Assembly (NCBI GenBank): GCA_003501375.1
Contig: DNPO01000130.1
Span: 1 to 10,958 of the forward strand
Direction of reading: 5' to 3'
DNA length: 10,958 bases
From: Candidatus Sumerlaeota bacterium
GTDB taxonomy: Bacteria; Sumerlaeota; Sumerlaeia; UBA8349
Shown: positions 1 to 6,441 of the stretch, piece after piece
Layout: each line of letters opens with the position of its first letter
How positions within the stretch are numbered: the stretch's first letter is position 1
Translations under genes and position numbers: made by a program
The notes under the pieces: generated by a model
The model's database searches: none
What the model saw: the letters and a program-made list of their open reading frames with translations, nothing else
Told to the model about the DNA's origin: nothing

Positions 1-1241
1 AGGATGCACTTGCCGGGTTCGTAGATGACTTCCGGGTGGGTGGCGTCCGGCGCAAGCGCGCGGCGTTCGCCCTGGAAACGGCGTGGGTTGGCGGAATATT
101 CGGCGGAGAAGCGGCGCAGGCGGCAGGTGAATTCTTTGGTGCAATTGCAGGACAGGCAGCGAGCGGCTTCGGCTTGGGTGTCTGTGGAGGCGGGTGTTTT
201 TTCTGCGGCAGCAATGTTGAGATCGTCGCAACCGGGGCTGGCGAAAAAGAATTCGCGCAGGGGTGGCAGAAGGTTTTCACCGCGCAGAAACGCGTCTGCT
301 TCCGCAGCAGCGCGACGCCCCACCGCAACCGAACGCGCAAGGTTGCGGCCCACATCGGTGGGGGAGGTTACAAGTTCGCGAAAATAGAAAACACCGTCGG
401 ACTGATCGGTCAGATCAGACGGATCAGTCCGACGGTGCTCGCTGTTGTTGGTAAGCGTTGCATCAAACACTTGTGCGCTTGCGGTTGGTTCTACGGCAAT
501 GCCAAGCGAAAGCAACGCGGCGATTTCTTTTCCGAGGAGAACCTTGTCGAGTTGCGCATCGGGCACTTGCCAGAGCGTTTCGCAGAGGTGGGGAGACGAC
601 TCACCGATGAGCGTAACAGCATGGCCCAACAAACGCAGATGAAATGCTGCGGATAACGCAGCGGGAGTGCTGCCAAAAATTGCGACGCGTTTACCCGTGT
701 CGGCAGCGGGCGTTGGCAAGGCGGGAGTGCCGGACGTCAGCGACTTGGCAACCAATACACGGTGCGATTCGCGGATGCTCAGTGGCTCGTCGATCTTTTT
801 GCGCACGCAGGCGTTCTGACAAAACCCGGGACAAATTTGACCGAGCGTTGCGGGAAAAACCAGATCGCGCCATGCGGTTGTTTCGTCGGCCTCACGGAAG
901 TGACCGGAAATATCCCAGTGCGCCGGACACGCCATGACACACGGTGCGGCGCAACGGCCCGCGTGATCCGATAACAACAACTCCAGCGCGTTGCGACGGG
1001 CTGCGTGGACTTCGGCGGAGTCCGTGGTAATGACCATCCCTTCGGAAATGGGCATCACGCACGAGGGTTGGAGATTTTCCTGACCCTCTATGTGCGACAC
1101 GCACACATAACACGACACGCCGGGTTCAAGTCCGTCCTCATAGCAAAGAGTGGGAATGTCCACACCAGCGGCTCGCGCCGCTTGAAGTACGGTTTCGCCC
1201 GGTTGGGCTGTCAGGTGGCGGTGGTTGAGTGTGAAGTGCAT
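1..1241 (-). CDS. Iron-sulfur electron-transfer protein, NuoG/SfrB-like, with degenerate GltD-like domain (3' end outside window)
   Basis: Open for 413 codons from ATG at 1241 to the left edge with no stop, so the C-terminus is missing. Residues 1-75 form a 2Fe-2S ferredoxin domain (Cys33, Cys44, Cys47, Cys61). Residues 82-160 resemble the Fe-S region preceding the flavin domain in NuoG-like and glutamate-synthase-small-subunit-like proteins: D92-H93 with Cys97, 101, 105, then Cys137, 141, 145. Residues 184-200 occupy the FAD-binding site, but the expected GxGxxG reads G190-S-T-P-A-A195. The rest of the GltD-like part is far shorter than usual and shows no second nucleotide-binding motif. A cluster Cys362, 365, 367, 373 follows, and Cys412 sits in a GKCI context that probably begins a ferredoxin-type 4Fe-4S site. 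Likely role, inferred: a subunit carrying electrons for a hydrogenase- or dehydrogenase-type complex. Third gene after metG and the DUF3795 gene. No clear Shine-Dalgarno; this is the first usable ATG and matches the usual domain start. Confidence 0.85.
   Translation of the reverse strand, partial: MHFTLNHRHLTAQPGETVLQAARAAGVDIPTLCYEDGLEPGVSCYVCVSHIEGQENLQPSCVMPISEGMVITTDSAEVHAARRNALELLLSDHAGRCAAPCVMACPAHWDISGHFREADETTAWRDLVFPATLGQICPGFCQNACVRKKIDEPLSIRESHRVLVAKSLTSGTPALPTPAADTGKRVAIFGSTPAALSAAFHLRLLGHAVTLIGESSPHLCETLWQVPDAQLDKVLLGKEIAALLSLGIAVEPTASAQVFDATLTNNSEHRRTDPSDLTDQSDGVFYFRELVTSPTDVGRNLARSVAVGRRAAAEADAFLRGENLLPPLREFFFASPGCDDLNIAAAEKTPASTDTQAEAARCLSCNCTKEFTCRLRRFSAEYSANPRRFQGERRALAPDATHPEVIYEPGKCI
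392..437. repeat. Palindromic array of four 9-bp units inside a coding region
   Basis: Arms 392-407 and 422-437 are a perfect 16-bp inverted repeat with a 14-nt loop. The core 397-432 divides into four consecutive 9-mers, all fitting the self-complementary consensus TCNGNCNGA. It is in frame with the iron-sulfur gene and encodes about residues 270-282, a D-x-S/T peptide repeat (TDPSDLTDQSD). It sits where the GltD-like domain is shortened. Confidence 0.85.
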
Positions 1242-1255
1242 GGAGAAAAGAATAA

Positions 1256-1296
1256 GCCTTATAGGCCCTATACGCCTTATAAGACATATAGGGCCT
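1256..1296. repeat. Intergenic palindromic array of 9-bp TATA-centred units
   Basis: Lies in the 63-bp gap between the DUF3795 gene and the iron-sulfur gene. Four successive 9-mers at 1257-1292 have approximate consensus CCYTATARG. A perfect 10-bp inverted repeat (1263-1272 with 1287-1296) encloses a 14-nt loop that itself holds the palindrome CTTATAAG (1276-1283). On the minus-strand transcript it would form a hairpin just ahead of the iron-sulfur start codon. It lacks a T-tract, so it is not an obvious terminator. Confidence 0.8.
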
Positions 1297-1304
1297 GGGA
1301 CTTT

Positions 1305-1583
1305 TTAAGCCCGCAGTTTTGCCACGCGGGTTTCAATGTTTTTCTTTTGTTCCTCGTCCGTCCACGACGGGTCTTTGAGCGTGAACCACAGGTCGCACGG
1401 CAACTTTTCGCACGGGCCGCAGTGGGCGAACTGTTTGTCTTTCACGCATTGGTAGATGGGGCAGACATCCATTCCGACAAACTTTGCCCAGAAGGGTTTG
1501 CCCTCCAAGGCATTGCAATCGCCCAGGCATTCTTTACCCAGATATGAACATTCTTCGCAGCAGGCTCCACAGACACAGGCCAT
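1305..1583 (-). CDS. Small cysteine-rich DUF3795-type protein
   Basis: A 92-residue protein with 12 cysteines in its first 63 residues: Cys3, 5, 8, 9, 12, 19, 23, 41, 46, 55, 58 and 63. The segment HCGPCEKLPCDLW (54-66) is the pattern I associate with the DUF3795 family, where cysteine pairs probably bind zinc or an iron-sulfur cluster; the biochemical role is unknown. The C-terminal 25 residues are charged and probably helical. There is no signal peptide or membrane segment, so it should be cytoplasmic. A good ribosome-binding site (AAGGAA, about 8 nt before ATG) supports the start. It lies only 24 bp after the metG stop on the same strand, so it is probably cotranscribed with metG, and the next gene downstream is the iron-sulfur protein. 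The family assignment is from memory of the motif. Confidence 0.8.
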   Translation of the reverse strand: MACVCGACCEECSYLGKECLGDCNALEGKPFWAKFVGMDVCPIYQCVKDKQFAHCGPCEKLPCDLWFTLKDPSWTDEEQKKNIETRVAKLRA

Positions 1584-1607
1584 TTTGATATTCCTTTTTT
1601 TTAGAAG

Positions 1608-3542
1608 TTAACTCACATCCGCGCCGGGGGCAATCGCGCTGCCGGGGTGCAGGACAAAGAGATCGTCTCCCGCTTTGGCGGCGAGCAACATGCCCTGCGA
1701 GGTGAGGCCTTTCAGTTTGCGCGGGGCCAGGTTTGCCACCACGATGATTTGTTTGCCGATGAGGTCTTCGGGCTTGTAGTGCGCGGCAATGCCCGCGACG
1801 ATCTGGCGTTTTTCAAAGCCGACGTCGATGCTGAGGCGCATGAGTTTGTCGGTCTTGGGCACGCGCTCGGCTTCGAGAATCGTGGCGACGCGCAGGTCGA
1901 TTTTGGCGAAGTCGTCGTATTCGATTTCGGGCTTTTGCGGGGCGATGGACGGAGTGGACGTTGTGGACTCGGTGGACACGGGAGATTCGGATGCTGACGC
2001 ATCAGGTGTTGGCTCGGCAGGCATTTCCATCTTGGCGAAGAGCGGCTGCGCAGCGACGATGAGCGTGCCAGCGGGAACGGGCGCGTTGGCAAAATCAGTA
2101 GCCGGGGGCAATCCATAAGCCGCCAGCAACTCGGCCATTTTGTTCGGCATCACGGGAGTATAGAACTTGGCCGCTGCAACCAGCGCTTGCGAGGTAACGG
2201 CAAGAATGGTTCCAGTGCGTTCAAGATCGCCCTTCTTGGCGGTACTCCACGGAGCCTGGTCGGTAACGTATTTGTTAGCGGCGACCACCACGGCGTTCAC
2301 GCGTTCGAGCAACGTGTTCAAGGTGGCCTTTTCCAGATAGTCGGGCAGGTCGGCAATCAAGCGATCCACCTCGGCCAGGAGTGCGTTATCGGCATCGTTC
2401 CGCGTGGCGGCGGACGGCATCTTACCATCGAAATATTTCACCACCATCGTGGTGATGCGGCAGAGCAGGTTGCCCAGATCGTTGGCCAGTTCGGAATTGT
2501 TGCGCCCGATCAGTGATTTGGCGGAGTAGTCGCCGTCGGAACCGAACGTCATGTCGCGCACGATGAAGTAGCGGAAAATATCCAGTCCTACGCGGTTGGC
2601 TTCGTCTATCGGAACGATCACGTTGCCGAGACTCTTGCTCATCTTTTCGCCTTCGACCGTCCACCAGCCGTGGATGCGGAGACGTTTGGGCGGTTCGATT
2701 CCGGCGGCCTTGAGAATGCAGGGCCAATAAATGGCGTGTTGGCGCAGAATGTCCTTTGCCATCAGATGCGTGGCTTCGGGCCAGTATTTTTTGAACTTTT
2801 CGCCGTCGGGCCAGCCCAGCGCACTGATGTAGTTGACCAACGCGTCGTACCAAACGTAGGTAACAAAACCTTTATCAAACGGCAGCGGAATGCCCCACGA
2901 CATGCGCTCGATGGGGCGCGAAATGCAAAGGTCTTCGAGCGGTTCGCGCAGGAAGGCCAGCACTTCGGAACGGAACTGTGCGGGCATCAAGAATTGCGGG
3001 TCGGACTCGATTTTTTCGCGCAGCCAGTCCTGATACTTGGACAGGCGGAAGAAGTAGTTTTTCTCCATGATGCGTTCGAGCGGCATCTTGTGGATGGGGC
3101 ACATGCCCGGTGTGGCTTCGGTCTCGGTCTTGGTGAAAAATCGTTCGCATTTGACGCAGTAATCGCCACCGTATTCGGCCTGATAAATATCGCCGGAATC
3201 GAAGGTTTTTTGCAGCAGGGTCTGCACCACTTTTTTGTGGCGGTCCTCGGTCGTGCGGATAAAGTCGTCGTTCTGGATGCCGAGTTGCGGCCAGAGGTTG
3301 CGAAACTTGGCGGAGTTGGCGTCCACCATTGCTTGCGTATCCTGCCCCGTTTGTTCCGCAACGCGGGCGATGTTCTGTCCGTACTCATCGGTGCCGGTGA
3401 GGAAATAGGAATCCTGGCCCAGCATTTTGTGGTAGCGGGTCATGATGTCGCAAAAGATGGTGCTGAAGGCGTGGCCCAGATGGGGCGCGGCGTTGACGTA
3501 ATAGATGGGGGTGGTGATGTAGAAGGTTTTCGGTTGAGGCAT
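1608..3542 (-). CDS. metG: Methionine-tRNA ligase with C-terminal tRNA-binding domain
   Basis: Charges tRNA-Met with methionine using ATP, in the cytoplasm, for both initiation and elongation. The 644 residues contain the class I signatures: HLGH (21-24, the HIGH motif) and KMSKS (300-304). A zinc knuckle is built from Cys129, Cys132, Cys148 and His151 (CPIH form). The anticodon-binding helical domain follows to about residue 510. A Ser/Thr/Pro-rich linker at about 515-545 leads to a C-terminal EMAP/Trbp111-like OB domain (about 545-644; landmarks KIDLRVATI and PRKLKGLTSQGM), which dimerises and grips tRNA in this form. Full length for the family, with no visible damage. The start has a modest GGAAA about 9 nt upstream. 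The linker contains a 9-bp repeat array. Downstream on the same strand are the DUF3795 and iron-sulfur genes. Confidence 0.98.
   Translation of the reverse strand: MPQPKTFYITTPIYYVNAAPHLGHAFSTIFCDIMTRYHKMLGQDSYFLTGTDEYGQNIARVAEQTGQDTQAMVDANSAKFRNLWPQLGIQNDDFIRTTEDRHKKVVQTLLQKTFDSGDIYQAEYGGDYCVKCERFFTKTETEATPGMCPIHKMPLERIMEKNYFFRLSKYQDWLREKIESDPQFLMPAQFRSEVLAFLREPLEDLCISRPIERMSWGIPLPFDKGFVTYVWYDALVNYISALGWPDGEKFKKYWPEATHLMAKDILRQHAIYWPCILKAAGIEPPKRLRIHGWWTVEGEKMSKSLGNVIVPIDEANRVGLDIFRYFIVRDMTFGSDGDYSAKSLIGRNNSELANDLGNLLCRITTMVVKYFDGKMPSAATRNDADNALLAEVDRLIADLPDYLEKATLNTLLERVNAVVVAANKYVTDQAPWSTAKKGDLERTGTILAVTSQALVAAAKFYTPVMPNKMAELLAAYGLPPATDFANAPVPAGTLIVAAQPLFAKMEMPAEPTPDASASESPVSTESTTSTPSIAPQKPEIEYDDFAKIDLRVATILEAERVPKTDKLMRLSIDVGFEKRQIVAGIAAHYKPEDLIGKQIIVVANLAPRKLKGLTSQGMLLAAKAGDDLFVLHPGSAIAPGADVS
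1945..1980. repeat. Four 9-bp GTGGACNNN units within the metG linker
   Basis: Four consecutive 9-mers at 1945, 1954, 1963 and 1972 share RTGGAC followed by three variable bases. On the minus strand they encode a Ser-Thr-x repeat in the flexible linker between the catalytic body and the tRNA-binding domain of MetG. The array is in frame and falls between domains, so it should be tolerated. Unlike the arrays at 397 and 1257, it is not strongly palindromic. Confidence 0.8.
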
Positions 3543-3574
3543 TTATTTTTTCCGTGGGTGGGGTTAAAGAAAAA

Positions 3575-3729
3575 TTAGCCACGGATCAACACAGATAACT
3601 TCAAAAAACATTTAACCACGAAATACTCGAAACACACGAAAAAAACCTGAGCAGTTTTCGTGTGTTTCGTGCCTTTCGTGGTCATTTTTTTTGTTTTATC
3701 CGTGTGCATCTGTGGTTATCCGTGGTTAA
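3575..3729. repeat. Large nested inverted repeat between the HDOD gene and metG, possible terminator
   Basis: The outer arms 3575-3599 (TTAGCCACGGAT...CACAGATAAC) and 3697-3729 are near complements. The inner arms 3615-3642 and 3655-3682 pair at about 25 of 28 positions around a 12-nt loop. Each inner arm is three 9-bp units: NNNNCGAAA on the left and TTTCGTGNN on the right. It fills most of the 204-bp gap between two same-strand genes. Read from the HDOD side, the transcript would fold into a long hairpin followed by TAATTTTTCTTT, so it may terminate the yjbQ-STAS-HDOD operon. 'TTTCGTG' and 'ATCCGTG' intergenic repeats of this kind occur widely in several bacterial phyla, as far as I recall. 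Confidence 0.8.
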
Positions 3730-3746
3730 TTTTTTGTCTTTTTGTT

Positions 3747-5081
3747 TTACGCCTGCGCAAAACAACTCTTGGAGATACGCGCGGTGATCTCACGCAGAGA
3801 CGCTTCGAGTTCCAGGCGCATTTCGGGACTCATATTCAGCGCATCGGCCAGCCGCTGGCTTTCCAAAAGATCGCCGTGAATCAGGTCGGGGTGATATGGC
3901 ACCAAACTGAAGCCGAGCTTGCGCGTGAGCAGGTTGGAGAAGTACGTTACGATGACCGCTTCGGAACGCACATGGATATTCGCATCATCATCGTGCAGGC
4001 GAATAACTTCCTGGAACGAATAGGGGTATGTCCACAGACGCAACAGGTGCGCACCCAAATCGTGGTGCCGCATGATGAGTATTTTACGGATGATATCTTC
4101 GGTGAGGGGGCGCTTGCCCCAGAGGCCCTGTTTTCTGCCAATTTCCAGCAGATGCAGGATCAGCAACTTGCCCACATCGTGCAACAGCCCCATCATGAAA
4201 AAGTCTTTGCTGTTTTCAATGTTGAGTTTTTGCGCGATGTTTTCGTTGGAATAGGCTGTGCAGATACTATGAATCCAAAGGTCCTTCAACAGATGTTGAA
4301 ACTCGCGCGCTTGCGAACTGAACAAGTTTTGCGCAATGACCGCTTGCACAATATTGAGCGTTTCGCGGAGTCCGAGACGTCCGACAGCCTGCTGCAAGTT
4401 GCGGATGCGTTCCAACCCGGCGTAGATGGGGGAGTTGGCCACCTGCAAAATTCGCGCCGACATCCCTGCTTCCAACTCAACCAGGTCGGCCACGGTCTCA
4501 AAACTACATGAGTCATCCGCCATCAACAGGCGCACCTTTTGTGCCAGTTCCGGCAAAACGGGTAACACAATGTTGGGCGATTCCACTAGCGAATTGAGTT
4601 CGATGGAAATGTCAGTAATAAAATCCAGTTTTTCTGATTCAGTCAGGAGCATCGGACGTGGAGAATCGGGCACTTCCTGCTCGACCACGGCGGGGCCAAT
4701 GATGCGCGGGCCCAGTAATTCCGCAATGCGTTTGCCATCGATTTTTTCCGTGAAAATTGCACAAGGCGCCACATCATTAATCAAAGCGTGCGAGCTGATT
4801 TGAATGGGAGCGGTTTCCAGCACCACGCGCAGCATGGCGGGAAGGCGCTTGTGCGTTTCGGCCAGGAAGGATAAGCCATTAGCGTTACTATCCAGTACGG
4901 ATTCCACAATGATCATTTCAAACGCATTAGTTTTCAGGCGCAAGATGGCATCAGAGAAACTGACTGCTACAACCGATTCGATATTGAACAATTTAAGGGC
5001 AAGTTTAATCTGTGCCGTATTGGTTGTGCTGCGGCACAAGATAAGAACGGGTGGTTGCGGCTGCGTCTGCGGATTGCTCAT
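3747..5081 (-). CDS. HDOD-domain signalling protein with degenerate receiver domain
   Basis: 444 residues with no membrane segment. Residues 11-130 look like a CheY-type receiver fold, but the acidic pair after the first strand is absent (ILCRS) and the phospho-acceptor position is Glu60 (IIVESVL), so it is probably a pseudo-receiver that is not phosphorylated. About residues 170-370 form an HDOD domain: VLPVLPELAQKV at its start, the central AGMSARILQVANSPIY, H301-D302 in LLHDVGKL, and the later MRHHDLGAHLLRLW helix. HDOD proteins are regulators related to HD phosphohydrolases, usually without proven catalysis, and act in motility, stress or second-messenger circuits. The gene overlaps the upstream STAS gene by 4 bp (ATGA), implying translational coupling and a shared pathway. 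It is the last gene of the yjbQ-STAS-HDOD operon. The molecular target cannot be read from sequence. Confidence 0.93.
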   Translation of the reverse strand: MSNPQTQPQPPVLILCRSTTNTAQIKLALKLFNIESVVAVSFSDAILRLKTNAFEMIIVESVLDSNANGLSFLAETHKRLPAMLRVVLETAPIQISSHALINDVAPCAIFTEKIDGKRIAELLGPRIIGPAVVEQEVPDSPRPMLLTESEKLDFITDISIELNSLVESPNIVLPVLPELAQKVRLLMADDSCSFETVADLVELEAGMSARILQVANSPIYAGLERIRNLQQAVGRLGLRETLNIVQAVIAQNLFSSQAREFQHLLKDLWIHSICTAYSNENIAQKLNIENSKDFFMMGLLHDVGKLLILHLLEIGRKQGLWGKRPLTEDIIRKILIMRHHDLGAHLLRLWTYPYSFQEVIRLHDDDANIHVRSEAVIVTYFSNLLTRKLGFSLVPYHPDLIHGDLLESQRLADALNMSPEMRLELEASLREITARISKSCFAQA

Positions 5082-5629
5082 GAAAAGTCCTGTTTATGCG
5101 TTTCCCGATTCAAACTGTTGCTCAGATGATCCAATACGGGACGGAACGGGACTTCATTCCCGGAGTGGATATCGATCAGTGTCTGGTGGGCTTCCATCAT
5201 GTGAACAATCCGATTCATTTTATCCAGCACCACCTGATCCGATGCCTTAAACTGTCCGTTGGGAGCCGTCCCAACTTGTCCATCGCGGGGGTAAATATCC
5301 AAAATATAACCCAAGCCCAGTTTTTCCATTTGCGTCTTGGTTAGCGGCGTGGTGTTGACCACCTGCATTTTGGCGGCTGAGCGGGACATTTGCTTTAGTC
5401 CCATCTCGGCCATGACGCCCATGAAGGTGCTGTCCAGCGCGGAGCATCCAGACAAGTCCACCACATAGTGCAACGGTTCCGGTAGAGTGCCTGGTTTTTC
5501 TTCCTGCTCCAGGACATGCTTCAGGCTGGGGCTGAGGGAGGAATCCCCGCGTCCCACCACGCGCACGACGAGAAATCCATCGCTAGTGTGCGCGTAAAAG
5601 ATTTGTGCTGTGGACGACATTTCAGTCAT
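5078..5629 (-). CDS. STAS-domain protein, anti-sigma-factor-antagonist-like
   Basis: 183 residues, cytoplasmic. Residues 8-117 match a STAS domain of the SpoIIAA/RsbV type. The diagnostic stretch is YVVDLSGCSALDSTFMG (55-71), with Ser67 at the position phosphorylated by partner-switching kinases, followed by the KMQVVNTTP strand and EKLGLGYILDI. Residues 118-183 are an extra C-terminal segment, probably helical, beyond a minimal STAS domain. By family knowledge such proteins bind an anti-sigma kinase when unphosphorylated; no kinase or sigma factor is present in this window. ATG at 5629 is used here, and Met4 (5620) is equally possible because neither has a clear Shine-Dalgarno. It lies 30 bp after yjbQ and overlaps the HDOD gene by 4 bp, so the STAS and HDOD proteins probably work together. 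Confidence 0.93.
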   Translation of the reverse strand: MTEMSSTAQIFYAHTSDGFLVVRVVGRGDSSLSPSLKHVLEQEEKPGTLPEPLHYVVDLSGCSALDSTFMGVMAEMGLKQMSRSAAKMQVVNTTPLTKTQMEKLGLGYILDIYPRDGQVGTAPNGQFKASDQVVLDKMNRIVHMMEAHQTLIDIHSGNEVPFRPVLDHLSNSLNRETHKQDFS

Positions 5630-5659
5630 AAAAAGCCAATACCATTTGAGGAAGTATAG

Positions 5660-6061
5660 TTACGCACCCGTACCCGGCACCTGAATGTGTACCTGTCGGT
5701 GGCGCGGGCCGTCGAACTCACAAAAGTAAATGCTCTGCCATGTACCCAATACCAAAGCACCGTTTTCTACCAACACTTGGGCGGAAGCCCCCAACAACGA
5801 GGATTTGAGATGCGCATCGCTGTTCCCTTCCGAATGGCGCCAATTGGCGCGGTAGGGTGCAATGCGTTCCAGTCCGTTCAGTAGATCGATCACCACATCG
5901 GGGTCAGCGTTTTCATTGATGGTGATAGCCGCTGTGGTGTGGGGACAAAACACGGTGCAAATACCCTGCTGAATTCCCGCTTCGCGCACGGCATCCCGAA
6001 CGTGCGCCGTAATATCAACAAATTCTGCACGCGAATGGGTTTGTACCAGAACGGTTCTCAT
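5660..6061 (-). CDS. yjbQ: YjbQ / UPF0047 family protein
   Basis: 133 residues, the normal length for the family. The conserved blocks are all present: CPHTTAAITINENADPDV (39-56), HSEGNSDAHLKSSLLG (76-91, with His76 and His84 as likely metal or active-site residues) and LGTWQSIYFCEFDGPRHR near the C-terminus. Family members are small beta-rich trimers annotated as 'secondary thiamine-phosphate synthase'. The E. coli protein has weak thiamine-phosphate synthase activity, but the true role is unsettled. No thiamine gene is nearby. AGGGG lies about 9 nt before the ATG, and a sigma70-like promoter (6160-6132) reads into it, so it is the first gene of the yjbQ-STAS-HDOD operon. Placement ahead of two signalling genes may be only shared transcription. 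Confidence 0.97.
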   Translation of the reverse strand: MRTVLVQTHSRAEFVDITAHVRDAVREAGIQQGICTVFCPHTTAAITINENADPDVVIDLLNGLERIAPYRANWRHSEGNSDAHLKSSLLGASAQVLVENGALVLGTWQSIYFCEFDGPRHRQVHIQVPGTGA

Positions 6062-6085
6062 TGTATCACACCCCTTTTGTGAGAA

Positions 6086-6101
6086 TCAACCGAGAGGTTG
6101 A
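6086..6101 (-). other. Short hairpin in the yjbQ mRNA leader
   Basis: A perfect 6-bp inverted repeat, TCAACC and GGTTGA, with a 4-nt loop (6092-6095). It lies between the predicted transcription start (about 6125) and the yjbQ start codon. It is too far from the ATG to cover the AGGGG ribosome-binding site. Function unknown. Confidence 0.5.
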
Positions 6102-6110
6102 CACATCGGC

Positions 6111-6171
6111 AACCGAAATCCCCTCATTCTCATTTCAACGGAAAGGCGTTCCTTTGTCAAGAGTTTCGGTT
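6111..6171. promoter_or_regulatory. Inverted repeats enclosing the yjbQ promoter, possible operator
   Basis: AACCGAAA (6111-6118) and TTTCGGTT (6164-6171) are exact complements flanking the -35/-10 pair. A second inverted repeat, AAAGG CGTT CCTTT (6142-6155), sits within the promoter spacer and touches the -35 box. Such placement is typical of repressor sites, but no regulator gene is adjacent and the sequence matches no operator I recognise. Confidence 0.35.
6132..6160 (-). promoter_or_regulatory. Sigma70-like promoter for the yjbQ-STAS-HDOD operon
   Basis: On the minus strand TTGACA (6160-6155) is a perfect -35 box. It is followed by a 17-nt spacer and TGAAAT (6137-6132), a 4-of-6 match to the -10 consensus. 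Transcription should start near 6125, leaving a leader of about 65 nt before yjbQ. Confidence 0.65.
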
Positions 6172-6335
6172 TTTTTCAAAGAAAGAAAGTTTTCCGGGTG
6201 TTCAAGTTCGCATGATGCGCTGCATGCAAATAACCGCGTGTGTCATTTTCACGCATCAGGAATGATCCCGCCGTTTTCCCCAAAAATTGTTTTGTAACAA
6301 GATTGTAAAAAGACACATCTCCCCTATTCGCCCCC

Positions 6336-6364
6336 TTGACAAAAAATCCTTTTCTCAGTAGCAT
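6336..6364 (+). promoter_or_regulatory. Sigma70-like promoter for the ABC transporter operon
   Basis: A perfect -35 TTGACA (6336-6341), 17-nt spacer, and TAGCAT (6359-6364) as a 4-of-6 -10 box. The predicted start near 6371 gives a leader of about 100 nt to the ATPase ATG at 6471. Confidence 0.65.
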
Positions 6365-6425
6365 CCATGCTTTGTAGGGGACTCGGAGTGAGGGTTTTTA
6401 TCTGACCCGAGGCTTACAATGCAAA

Positions 6426-6441
6426 ATGAGGAACCCCTCAT
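6426..6441 (+). other. Hairpin in the ABC operon leader
   Basis: ATGAGG (6426-6431) and CCTCAT (6436-6441) are perfect complements around the loop AACC. It lies 14 nt upstream of the AAGG ribosome-binding site (6456-6459), so it could affect ribosome access, but there is no second structure or T-tract to suggest attenuation. Confidence 0.4.

Noticed and set aside
36..656. A 206-codon plus-strand frame at the left end.
   Set aside because: Antisense to the open minus-strand iron-sulfur gene, whose cysteine motifs leave no doubt about the coding strand.
397..1292. Possible CRISPR-like arrays.
   Set aside because: The units are 9 bp without spacers, and no cas gene is present.
2670..3578. A 302-codon plus-strand frame opposite metG.
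   Set aside because: Antisense shadow of a certain gene; it reflects codon bias of metG and has no recognisable domain.
3543..3612. Possible minus-strand promoter directly upstream of metG.
   Set aside because: TTGAAG and TAAT-like matches exist but spacing is about 19 nt and the sequence belongs to the repeat arm; too weak to claim.
3660..4511. A 283-codon plus-strand frame opposite the HDOD gene.
   Set aside because: Starts in the intergenic repeat and continues antisense to a clearly real gene; no family resemblance.
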